Part shown: positions 50,506-57,862 of the stretch, in pieces
How positions within the stretch are numbered: the first letter of the stretch is position 1
Layout of the letters: every line of letters starts with the position of its first letter
DNA from: Gemmatimonadota bacterium
Lineage (GTDB): Bacteria > Gemmatimonadota > Gemmatimonadetes > Longimicrobiales > Gaopeijiaceae
Reading direction: 5' to 3'
DNA length: 64,000 nt
Assembly (NCBI GenBank): GCA_041390125.1
Contig: JAWKQN010000008.1
Coordinates: 186,001 to 250,000 of the forward strand
Position numbers and translations under genes: made by a program
Notes under the pieces: generated by a model
Databases searched by the model: none
What the model was told of the DNA's origin: nothing
The model's input: only the letters and a program-made list of their open reading frames with translations

Positions 50506-50934
50506 TCAGGCGGGAGGAGCCGTGGCGAACGGGAGCCCGAGGTGATCGAGCCGGGAGACCTGCGCGTGCCGGGGGCCCGGCACGCTCGAGGAGAAGGCCA
50601 CCTCCACCGCGGCCGGCTGGAACGTCGCCTGCGCCGGCAGACCGGTGGCGAAGTCGCAGCAGCACAGGCCCGAGCAGCAGGCATCGTCCGCGGGCTCCGA
50701 CGGCCCGGACGCGGACCCGTGGCCCTGGTGTAGCGCGCCGGGCGAGGTGTCCGACGGGGCGCCGTGTGCACCGTGTGCACCGTGCCCGTCGGGCCCGGAG
50801 CCGTCCTGCGCCATGAGGCCGGCCGGCCCGGAATGCCCGAGGCACTCCGGGAACAGGCTGGGGCCCAGGGGGCCGAACTGGGCCAGGAGGCCCAGCATCA
50901 CCCACGCGGTCAGGCGTCGCAGCGTCCGGTCCAT
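50506..50934 (-). CDS. Exported His/Cys-rich protein of the copper locus
   Basis: A protein of 142 residues with a hydrophobic N-terminus (WVMLGLLAQFGPLGP). It then carries HGAHGAHG (51-58), HQGHG, and a cysteine cluster CCSGLCCC (86-93): a strong candidate soft-metal binder. The tail VSRLDHLGLPFATAPPA resembles the Pro-rich ends of DUF2946-type copper-locus proteins, but I cannot assign the family. It lies 179 bases upstream of mbnP on the same strand. The ATG at 50934 is used; an adjacent GTG at 50937 is possible. A periplasmic copper chaperone or buffer is inferred. Confidence 0.72.
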   Translation of the reverse strand: MDRTLRRLTAWVMLGLLAQFGPLGPSLFPECLGHSGPAGLMAQDGSGPDGHGAHGAHGAPSDTSPGALHQGHGSASGPSEPADDACCSGLCCCDFATGLPAQATFQPAAVEVAFSSSVPGPRHAQVSRLDHLGLPFATAPPA

Positions 50935-51001
50935 CACGCTGGAACGCTACCACGGGCCGCCGCGCCGTGGCAACCCGGTCGGTCGGGGGTGCGGGCGGCA
51001 G

Positions 51002-51742
51002 TCAGGAGACGGGCGCCGGCACCAGCTCGTCGAGGTAGTGGCGCAGCATCCGACGCCAGGTGGGCCAGTCGTGGTCCCAGTCCGACCCCCACGAGTCCAC
51101 GCGGTTGGGGACGCCCTTGCGGCCCAACAGGTCCGCCACCCGCCAGGATTCGCCGATGTTCTCGGCTTTTCCCTCCCCGGCCGCCAGGAGGACGAACCGT
51201 GTCCGGAGGGCGTCCAGGGTGGGTCCCTCCAGCGCCGGCAGGTACTCCAGCGGCGAGGCGTAGTAGAAGTGCTCGGTGGGGGCCGCCTCGAAGAAGCGCT
51301 TGAGATCGTACGTGCCGCTCATGCACAGCGCGGCGCGGAACACCTCCGGATAGCGGCAGGTGACGGCCAGCGCGTTGAAGGCGCCGATGGAGGCGCCCGC
51401 CGTGACGATCTCGATATCGGGGTCGCGGCAGTCCTGCCGGATGGCGGGCACGAGCTCCCAGCGCACGAACTCCTGGAAGCGGTCCAGCGCCCACATCTGG
51501 TGTTGGGGCGAACCCTCCTGTCCCAGCATCATCCGGCCCGCCACGCTGTCGCAGGAGTAGATCTTGATCCGCCCTGCCGCCAGGTGATCCGCCAACGTGT
51601 CGATGATCCGGAACCGCTCGATCTCCTCGGCATCGCCGCCCGCGGTCGGGAAGAGCAGCACCGGCGTGCCCACCGCTCCCCAGCGGGCCACCGAGACCTT
51701 CTGCTGCAGGCGATCGGACACCCATTCCGCGTTCAGCTTCAT
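51002..51742 (-). CDS. Esterase-fold (alpha/beta-hydrolase) protein of the ATP-grasp locus
   Basis: A protein of 246 residues of the COG4947-like esterase family. The nucleophile elbow is TAGASIGAFNALA (GxSxG), and the late histidine is in SDWDHDWPTWRRML. No signal peptide, so cytoplasmic. It overlaps the preceding ATP-grasp gene (ATGA) and is the last gene of the minus-strand arm. It may release or transfer an acyl product of the ligases, or act as a hydrolase that corrects side products; the substrate is unknown. Confidence 0.85.
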   Translation of the reverse strand: MKLNAEWVSDRLQQKVSVARWGAVGTPVLLFPTAGGDAEEIERFRIIDTLADHLAAGRIKIYSCDSVAGRMMLGQEGSPQHQMWALDRFQEFVRWELVPAIRQDCRDPDIEIVTAGASIGAFNALAVTCRYPEVFRAALCMSGTYDLKRFFEAAPTEHFYYASPLEYLPALEGPTLDALRTRFVLLAAGEGKAENIGESWRVADLLGRKGVPNRVDSWGSDWDHDWPTWRRMLRHYLDELVPAPVS

Positions 51743-52995
51743 GCGCGCGCTCCGCTGTCCGGTGCCTCCGCCTGGTCCTGACGCCACTGCTGGATGCGCG
51801 ACCAGAACAGCTCCGTGAAGGAATCCACTTCGTGCTCGGGGAAGAGCGCCGCCACCTTGGCCCGCACGGCCCCGCGCGCCACCTCCGTCCCGAAGAAGGT
51901 GTGCGTCACCTCGTCCAGGTGGGGCAGGTGTCGGGCGCAGAACTCCTCGAAGCGGTCCGTGTCGAAGCGCTGATGGGCCAGGGCCACATACCGGTCCAGG
52001 TTCTCGCGGAAGGTGGCGTCCGGATCCATGACGGCGGAGAACTTCTCCCAGGTCAGCGGCTTCATCCGCCGCCTCGTGGCCGCGGCGAACAGCGACCACC
52101 GGATGTTGGCCGCGATCAGCCACGGAAAGTGGTAGTGCAGGGACGTGACCTGCGAATCCGGGCAGGGGTTGGCGAAGTCGATCGGGGACCAGTTCCCGTC
52201 CTTGCGCAACACCTCGCAGGAGTTGAAGTCCCACCCGAAGAAGGCGTTGATCACCAGCGTCATGTCGCGGATGAGCGCGCCCTCCTCGTCCGTCGCGAAC
52301 TCCTTGCGACTCGTGTAGCGGTCGTGGAGCGGCGCGGTCGGATCGTACAGGATGAGACGGCTCTGCGGCCCCAGGCCCACGCAACGCACGAACCGGTCGA
52401 AGGGCTCGACGGCCTCCTGCAGGTTCATGACCAGCGTGCCGCTCTCCTCGTACGCGGCCCGCAACGCCTGCTCATCGTCGATCTTGGAGACGCCGCGCCA
52501 GGCACCGCCGTCGTACGGCTTCATGAAGAGCGGATAGCCGAGCTCGCGACCGATGCTCCCCAGGTCGAAATACCGTGCGTACCGCTCCAGGGTGACCTGC
52601 AGGTCATCCGCGTGATCGTAGGACTTGGGCGGAACCAACCACGTGCGGGGGATGGGGAAGCCCAGCCGGATCATCGCGCAGTAGGTGGTCAGCTTCTCCA
52701 TGGACTGGACGGTCCACGGGTTGTTGAACACGTATACGTCGTCCAGCAGCACGGCCTTCTTGATCCACTCCCGTCGGGTCCGGTACCAGTGCGTGAGCCG
52801 GTCGATCACGACGTCGTAGCCCGCCGGCTGCCGCAGATCGAAGGGCTCGATGGTCATGCGCTCCACCTCGAAGCGCACGGTGTCCCCCCGGTAGGGGATG
52901 GCCAGGTCCAGGGTCTTGATGATCTCCTGGTAGCAGATGGGCCAGCAGATATCCGCTCCCAGGGACAACCCCACGCGACGGACGACCTCCCCCAT
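51739..52995 (-). CDS. RimK/glutathione-synthase-like ATP-grasp ligase
   Basis: A protein of 418 residues. The N-terminal domain (1-115) leads to an ATP-grasp core: SMEKLTTYCAMIRLGFPIPR, YPLFMKPYDGGAWRGVSKI (ATP-binding lysine and Gly-rich loop), VMNLQEAVEPFDRFVR and FNSCEVLRKDGNWSPIDFAN, the late acid/asparagine pair for Mg. This kind of enzyme joins a carboxylate to an amine or thiol via an acyl phosphate. It differs from the three paralogous ligases of the same locus, so it probably performs a different step. It overlaps the esterase gene by four bases. Substrates unknown. Confidence 0.87.
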   Translation of the reverse strand: MGEVVRRVGLSLGADICWPICYQEIIKTLDLAIPYRGDTVRFEVERMTIEPFDLRQPAGYDVVIDRLTHWYRTRREWIKKAVLLDDVYVFNNPWTVQSMEKLTTYCAMIRLGFPIPRTWLVPPKSYDHADDLQVTLERYARYFDLGSIGRELGYPLFMKPYDGGAWRGVSKIDDEQALRAAYEESGTLVMNLQEAVEPFDRFVRCVGLGPQSRLILYDPTAPLHDRYTSRKEFATDEEGALIRDMTLVINAFFGWDFNSCEVLRKDGNWSPIDFANPCPDSQVTSLHYHFPWLIAANIRWSLFAAATRRRMKPLTWEKFSAVMDPDATFRENLDRYVALAHQRFDTDRFEEFCARHLPHLDEVTHTFFGTEVARGAVRAKVAALFPEHEVDSFTELFWSRIQQWRQDQAEAPDSGARA

Positions 52996-53046
52996 GGCTA
53001 CGTTCCCCTTCCCTGACGTGATGCGGTACCTGCCGGTGCCGGCCGC

Positions 53047-54204
53047 TCATTCATAGACGAGCCACAGGGGTCCGGGAAAGAGGACCGACAGACCCTCCCG
53101 CAGCCGGTCGCGCCAGTTCTCCCAGTTGTGGCCGTCCCGGGCTTCCACGTACCGCACGTCCATGCCGGTCCCCTGCAGCACCGGGACCAGGGAGCGATTC
53201 TCGTAGATCAGGGACTCGTAGATGCCGCACGTGACGTAGAGCCGCTCGGCCACGGCCTGCGGATCCGCCCGGAACTGGTTGACGAAGTCCGCGATCGGAT
53301 CGAAGACGGGCCCTCGCTCGTGCTCACCGATGTCGGAGAAGGCGAAGGAGCCCGACTGGAGCAGGAGGCGGCTGAACATGCCGGGATAGGCGTGCGCGGT
53401 GGACAACGCCGCCACCGCGCCCAGGCTGGCTCCCATCAGTCCGCGGCCCTCCGGCGTGCCCAGCAGCGGCAGCTCGTGCTCCAGGCTGGGCACCAGCTCC
53501 TCGGCCACGAAGCGGGCGTGGGCCTCATTGGACCGGTATTCCGCCATCCGGTCCCCGGGATCGGTGAGCGCCACCACCACCCCCGGGATCTCCAGGCGGT
53601 GGATCAGGTTGTCGAGGATGGTCTTGAAGGCGGCGAAGCGCACGTAGTCCGACCCGTCGTGCACCACGAGCAGCGGATAGCGGCGGGTCCGGCGGTAGCG
53701 CGCGGGATAGTAGAGCGTCACCCGTCGCTCCCCCCCCAGCGCCTGGCTCCGGAACATGCGCTCGTCCAGCGCACCCTCCGGCGCGCCCGGGTCCGGGAGG
53801 GTCCATTCCGGGACCTCGTAGCCGGTGGCCTGGCAGACGGAGTTGGCCCCGAAGGGGTCGTGGGCGAGGCGTGGGTTCAACGGGTCCCGGACGAGCTGGG
53901 TCTGGCCGTTCTCGGTGACTTCCAGCTTGTACTCGACCCGGGACCCGCGCGGCAGCTCCAGCACGTAGAACCAGAGGTCCGTGCCGGGAATCCGCTGGAA
54001 GGGCTGCGCGGTGGGCAGTCCGAAGATCCAGTGACGGAGCCGCACGTCCTCCGCCGGGCCGCGGTACAGGAACGTGCAGTACCGGTCTTCGACGATGGGC
54101 ACGTCACGGCCGGCGAGGAAGCCGTCCACGTCCGCCGTTCCGTGGCGCGCGGCGTCGAGAAGCGCGTTGATCGCCAGGCCGGGAACCGGTGCCAGACGGC
54201 TCAT
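53047..54204 (-). CDS. Enterochelin-esterase-like hydrolase with N-terminal E-set domain
   Basis: A protein of 385 residues. The N-terminal half is an early-set/CBM48-like sandwich (YCTFLYRGPAEDVRLRHWI, DLWFYVLELPRGSRVEYKLE) as in Fes-type esterases. The C-terminal alpha/beta-hydrolase domain has the nucleophile in GASLGAVAALS and the late histidine in ARDGHNWENWRDRL. Fes enzymes cleave cyclic siderophore esters; the resemblance suggests an ester or lactone substrate but does not prove it. No signal peptide. It overlaps the S51-like gene (ATGA at 54204) in the minus-strand operon. Confidence 0.88.
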   Translation of the reverse strand: MSRLAPVPGLAINALLDAARHGTADVDGFLAGRDVPIVEDRYCTFLYRGPAEDVRLRHWIFGLPTAQPFQRIPGTDLWFYVLELPRGSRVEYKLEVTENGQTQLVRDPLNPRLAHDPFGANSVCQATGYEVPEWTLPDPGAPEGALDERMFRSQALGGERRVTLYYPARYRRTRRYPLLVVHDGSDYVRFAAFKTILDNLIHRLEIPGVVVALTDPGDRMAEYRSNEAHARFVAEELVPSLEHELPLLGTPEGRGLMGASLGAVAALSTAHAYPGMFSRLLLQSGSFAFSDIGEHERGPVFDPIADFVNQFRADPQAVAERLYVTCGIYESLIYENRSLVPVLQGTGMDVRYVEARDGHNWENWRDRLREGLSVLFPGPLWLVYE

Positions 54205-55142
54205 TCGCGCTCCTCCCAACGCTGCACGCTTCCGTCCGGCATGAGGCGGCGCGCACCGTTCGGGAGCCACCAACGGCCGTCCCATTCCACGTGCGACTCC
54301 TCGTCCAACAGCACGCAGATCGACGGCGCGAACCGGCGCGCGATCCGCTGCACGCGGTCCACGTCGTCGAGGCGCAGACGACGCGTCCCGTGCGGGAGGA
54401 CGACGACTCCCGGGAACAGGCCCAGACCGGCCTCGGACAGCTCGGCGTGGCCGGGTCCCTGCGGAGGTGAGTCGTGGAAGAGCACCAGGTCGCGCGACAG
54501 GACCATGGCCCCACCGGAGGCCGCGAAGATCGGCTTGCGCGCCAGGGAGTCGGCCATTCCGAAGAGGCGAAGCCGGTTCAGGAGGACGGGCACGTGGCCG
54601 CCATCGAGGAAGACCGCTGCGACCTCGTCGAGGATCCGCGCGATGTCGACACACTCCCGGCGCACGGCATCCCGGTGGCCGGGCGTGTAGCGCTCCTCGT
54701 ACTCGGCTCGGATCTCCGCGACCCGACGCGCGTTGTGTCGGTCCAGCTCCTGCAGCTGACCGAGCGCGTGCTCCCGCTCGGCCGACAGCACGCCTTCGTC
54801 CCCGGTGAGCGAGCGGATCTGCACCCAGGCATCCATGACCCGGGCCAGGCGCACGTTGTAGGCGCGGCGCAGGAACCGGATGCGGAACTGCATCTGCCGG
54901 TGCGCATCGGCCAGCTCCCGGTCCCGACCCCACACCCGCAGCGCGCGCTGGTAGAGGCGAAGATCGCGGGCCCGCTCTCCCAGCCGGGCGCCGAGGCGCG
55001 CGTCGTCGCCTTCCCACTCCTGCCAGCCCGCGGTGATGGTGGCGATGTCGCCGCGCACCCCGAGCGCGTCCAACCAGCGGCCGACCGTCGGCTGCGTCTC
55101 CTGACTGCCGAGCAGGACCACGTGCGCCGCGCGCGGTCTCAT
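54201..55142 (-). CDS. Class-I GATase/S51 peptidase-like protein
   Basis: A protein of 313 residues. N-terminal MRPRAAHVVLLGSQETQPTV and a long helical middle (about 65-170) precede the S51-type nucleophile turn FAASGGAMVLSRDLVLFHD, comparable to the Ser elbow of peptidase E and cyanophycinase. Those enzymes cleave aspartyl peptides or cyanophycin; whether this one is a peptidase, an amidotransferase or inactive cannot be read from sequence. It overlaps both neighbours by ATGA junctions (55142 and 54204), so it belongs to the ATP-grasp operon. Confidence 0.8.
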   Translation of the reverse strand: MRPRAAHVVLLGSQETQPTVGRWLDALGVRGDIATITAGWQEWEGDDARLGARLGERARDLRLYQRALRVWGRDRELADAHRQMQFRIRFLRRAYNVRLARVMDAWVQIRSLTGDEGVLSAEREHALGQLQELDRHNARRVAEIRAEYEERYTPGHRDAVRRECVDIARILDEVAAVFLDGGHVPVLLNRLRLFGMADSLARKPIFAASGGAMVLSRDLVLFHDSPPQGPGHAELSEAGLGLFPGVVVLPHGTRRLRLDDVDRVQRIARRFAPSICVLLDEESHVEWDGRWWLPNGARRLMPDGSVQRWEERE

Positions 55143-56362
55143 CGGGCCCGCACTTTCACGGTCTCGCCCACGGTATCCAGCATGCGGCGCAGCTCGTCGT
55201 AGTCGGGGTGGCGCATCCGCACCCAGGCGTTCGCCATATACCCGGCCGAGACCGGTTGGGTGGGCGTGCCCTCGGGCGGGAGGTGCGCGTCCAGCACCCA
55301 CTCCCCGAAGCGACGCTGGATCTCATCGACGCCCTCGTATCCCGCGATCACGCCGTCATGCTCGGGGCGGAGCGCGATGATGCCTGCGGCGTAGCGGCGC
55401 GAGGCGCGCGTGCCGGTGCGCCCCCAGGCCACCGCCAGGGCCCACTCGCGGTAGATGTCGATCTCGTTCGCCGCCGCGTACAGGTCCCAGGCCCGCACGC
55501 CGGGCGGGCGGCACCCGATCTCCGAGAACACCAGGCCCTTCGAGCCCGCGAACCACTCCATGTGCGTGGCCGACGTATCGATGCCCATCAGACCGATGAC
55601 GCGGCGCCCCATCTCCAGCAGCTCCTGGTAGGCGGGCGCGGTCTCGAGGCGGTTGGTGGTGATGAACTGCGGAGAGATCCAGCGCGTGCGCATGGCCTCC
55701 AGCACGTTCGGGTAATAGTGGGTCACGAACTCGTGGGCGACGGATCCCCCGATGGTGATGGTGTCGTAGAAGCCTTCGTGCCCGTCGATGAACTCCTCGA
55801 CGGCCACGTCGGCCCCCTGCCCCACCCCGCTCTCCGCCAGGACCCGCTCGAGCTGGTCGGCGTCGTCCGCCCGGTGGGTGCCGGACGCGCCCGCGGCCGA
55901 ACGCGGCTTGACGATGAGGGGGTAGCCGACCTCGCGCGCGAAGGCCCGGATCTGGTCGGGATCGCCGCTCCCGAGCGAGCGGGCGCACCGGACCCCTCCC
56001 TCCCGCAGCACGTCCTTCATCGCCGGCTTGTCCCGGCAGAGCCAGGCGGTCCGCACGGTGGTGCCGGGGATGCGCAGGGCCTCGCGCACCTGGGCGGCGG
56101 CGAGCACATGGGCTTCGACCGTGGTCTCGAGCCGGTCCACGGTCTTGCGGTCGTGGATCCAGCGCACCGCCTGGAGGAGACGGCCCTGGTCGACCACCGA
56201 GGGCACCTGCTCGTAGTGCAGCAGCCAGCGCCGGAGATCGGCGTCGAGCGCGTCCTTGGGGCTCTCCCCCACCGCCGTGACCTGGACCCCCACGGAGTGG
56301 AGGGCCCGCACGAACTCCCGCTGGTTGGCCGGGAAGGAGGGCTCGATGAAGACGACATGCAT
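55139..56362 (-). CDS. ATP-grasp ligase, paralogue 1
   Basis: A protein of 407 residues of the carboxylate-amine ligase type. Pre-ATP-grasp part 1-110 (MHVVFIEPSFPANQREFVRA), ATP site YPLIVKPRSAAGASGTH with GEFID-type loop VAVEEFIDGHEGFYDTI, and Mg-binding THMEWF ... FSEIGCRPPGVR. It is similar over its length to the two ligases encoded divergently at 56.6-59.1 kb. First gene of the minus-strand operon; the start codon (ATG at 56362) lies about four bases after the expected transcription start. Substrates unknown; amide bond formation is expected. Confidence 0.9.
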   Translation of the reverse strand: MHVVFIEPSFPANQREFVRALHSVGVQVTAVGESPKDALDADLRRWLLHYEQVPSVVDQGRLLQAVRWIHDRKTVDRLETTVEAHVLAAAQVREALRIPGTTVRTAWLCRDKPAMKDVLREGGVRCARSLGSGDPDQIRAFAREVGYPLIVKPRSAAGASGTHRADDADQLERVLAESGVGQGADVAVEEFIDGHEGFYDTITIGGSVAHEFVTHYYPNVLEAMRTRWISPQFITTNRLETAPAYQELLEMGRRVIGLMGIDTSATHMEWFAGSKGLVFSEIGCRPPGVRAWDLYAAANEIDIYREWALAVAWGRTGTRASRRYAAGIIALRPEHDGVIAGYEGVDEIQRRFGEWVLDAHLPPEGTPTQPVSAGYMANAWVRMRHPDYDELRRMLDTVGETVKVRAR

Positions 56363-56378
56363 AGGCAGGCCAGTATAG
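56363..56378 (-). promoter_or_regulatory. -10 element of the minus-strand ATP-grasp operon
   Basis: TATACT on the minus strand at 56377-56372, nine bases before the ATG at 56362, so the transcript would be nearly leaderless. No good -35 is visible. Confidence 0.45.
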
Positions 56379-56594
56379 CAGACGCCCACCGGTCGGGGCA
56401 GGTCGCCCCGCGGGATCGCACGCGGGTGCGGTCTGCCACGGCAGACGGGCCCCCGCCCGAGTTCGCCTGGCGGAACGGACGCGTGGGGGCGGCCCGCCGC
56501 CCCGGGCCGTCCGGCGCAGAGGGGCGGACGGGGGGCGAGCCGCTGTCCTGAGCCCAGGGACCGCTCCGCGGCGCCGGGCCGGACGGGACGGCGC

Positions 56595-56623
56595 TTGGCC
56601 GGGCGTTCCCACGCGCCCATAAT
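56595..56623 (+). promoter_or_regulatory. Promoter of the plus-strand ATP-grasp operon
   Basis: -35-like TTGGCC (56595-56600), 17-base spacer, -10-like CATAAT (56618-56623). The expected start of transcription is within a few bases of the ATG at 56633, implying a leaderless or nearly leaderless mRNA; no Shine-Dalgarno is seen. Confidence 0.5.
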
Positions 56624-56632
56624 CCCTGCGCC

Positions 56633-57862
56633 ATGCGAAACGTCATCTTCGTCGCGCCCTTCTTCGCCGAGACCACGCTCCGCTTCCTGGACGCCGTGAC
56701 GCAGCTTCCCGGCGTCCGCACCGGCCTGGTGAGCCAGGACGGCGCGGACCGGCTGCCCGACGACCTGCGCGGACGCCTGGACGCCCACTACCGGGTCCAG
56801 GACGGGCTCGCGGCCAGCTCCATCGCGGAGGGCGTGGAGGCCATCCGGACCCATTGGGGTGGGCTGGACCGTCTGGTGGGCGCCCTGGAGGAGCTCCAGG
56901 TGCCCCTGGGGGAGATCCGCGACCACCTGGACCTCCCCGGCATGCGGGCCGAGACCGCGCGCAACTTCCGGGACAAGGCGCGCATGAAGGAGGTGCTGCG
57001 CGCCGCCGGCCTGCCGTGCGCCCGCCACGGGCTCGCGCACACCCAGGAACAGGCGGTGGAGGCCGCGCGACGCATCGGGTTCCCGCTCATCGTGAAGCCG
57101 CCGGCCGGGTCCGGCGCCCGCAGCACGTTCCGCATCGACACTCCGGAGGACCTGGGGGCGTGCCTGCGTGCGCTGCCTCCCTCGTCCGAGCGCCCGACCC
57201 TGCTCGAGGAGTTCGTGGTGGGCGAGGAGCACTCCTTCGACAGCGTGATGGTCGATGGTCACCTCGCGTGGCACTCCATCAACCACTACCTGCCCTCTCC
57301 GCTGGAGGTGTTGCGGGAGCCGTGGATCCAGTGGGCGGTCCTCCTGCCCCGCGAGGTGGACGACCCGCGCTACGACGGCATCCGCCAGGTGGCGGGCAGC
57401 GCGCTGGGCGCGCTCGGTATGGAGAACGGGATGAGCCACATGGAGTGGTTCCGCCGCCCGGACGGCAGCGTCGCCATCTCCGAGGTGGGAGCCCGCCCGC
57501 CGGGCGCCCGGTTCGTCAACCTGATCTCCCACGCCCACGACTTCGACCTCTTCGCCGCGTGGGCGCGGCTCGTCGTGTTCGGCCAGTTCCAGCCGCCGGC
57601 ACGGCGCTTCGCGGCGGGGGTCGCGTATCTGCGGGCGCAGGGATCGGGGGCCCGCATCGCGGCGGTCCACGGACTCCGCGACCTCCAGCAGAAGCTGGGG
57701 GGGATCGTGGCCGAAGCACGGCTGCCCGAGCCCGGACAGCGCCCGTCGGGCACGTACGAAGGGGAAGGCTACATCCTCGTGAAGCACCCGGACACCGCGG
57801 TCGTGCGCGACGCGCTCGCCGCCATCGTACAGACCGTGCGCGTCGTCGTGGAGCCCGCATGA
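56633..57862 (+). CDS. ATP-grasp ligase, paralogue 2
   Basis: A protein of 409 residues with the same layout as its two paralogues: MRNVIFVAPFFAETTLRFLD, then FRDKARMKEVLRAAGLPCAR, the ATP-binding FPLIVKPPAGSGARSTF, LLEEFVVGEEHSFDSVMVDG, and the Mg site in SHMEWFRRPDGSVAISEVGA followed by RPPGARFVN. No Shine-Dalgarno precedes the ATG, and the promoter reads straight into it. Its stop overlaps the next ligase start (ATGA), so the two are coupled. Amide-bond formation via an acyl phosphate is expected from the family; substrates unknown. Confidence 0.9.
   Translation: MRNVIFVAPFFAETTLRFLDAVTQLPGVRTGLVSQDGADRLPDDLRGRLDAHYRVQDGLAASSIAEGVEAIRTHWGGLDRLVGALEELQVPLGEIRDHLDLPGMRAETARNFRDKARMKEVLRAAGLPCARHGLAHTQEQAVEAARRIGFPLIVKPPAGSGARSTFRIDTPEDLGACLRALPPSSERPTLLEEFVVGEEHSFDSVMVDGHLAWHSINHYLPSPLEVLREPWIQWAVLLPREVDDPRYDGIRQVAGSALGALGMENGMSHMEWFRRPDGSVAISEVGARPPGARFVNLISHAHDFDLFAAWARLVVFGQFQPPARRFAAGVAYLRAQGSGARIAAVHGLRDLQQKLGGIVAEARLPEPGQRPSGTYEGEGYILVKHPDTAVVRDALAAIVQTVRVVVEPA

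Noticed and set aside
44859..50934. A methanobactin operon
   Set aside because: MbnP, MbnH and a TonB receptor are present, but I see no precursor peptide or MbnB/MbnC-like genes, and MbnPH pairs also occur outside methanobactin operons.
51002..55142. A siderophore trilactone pathway
   Set aside because: One esterase resembles Fes, but no NRPS, catechol genes or iron-siderophore transporter are linked, so the label would go beyond the evidence.
54201..55142. A cyanophycin system
   Set aside because: The S51-like fold and ATP-grasp genes invite it, but no cyanophycin synthetase with its Mur-ligase-like half is present.
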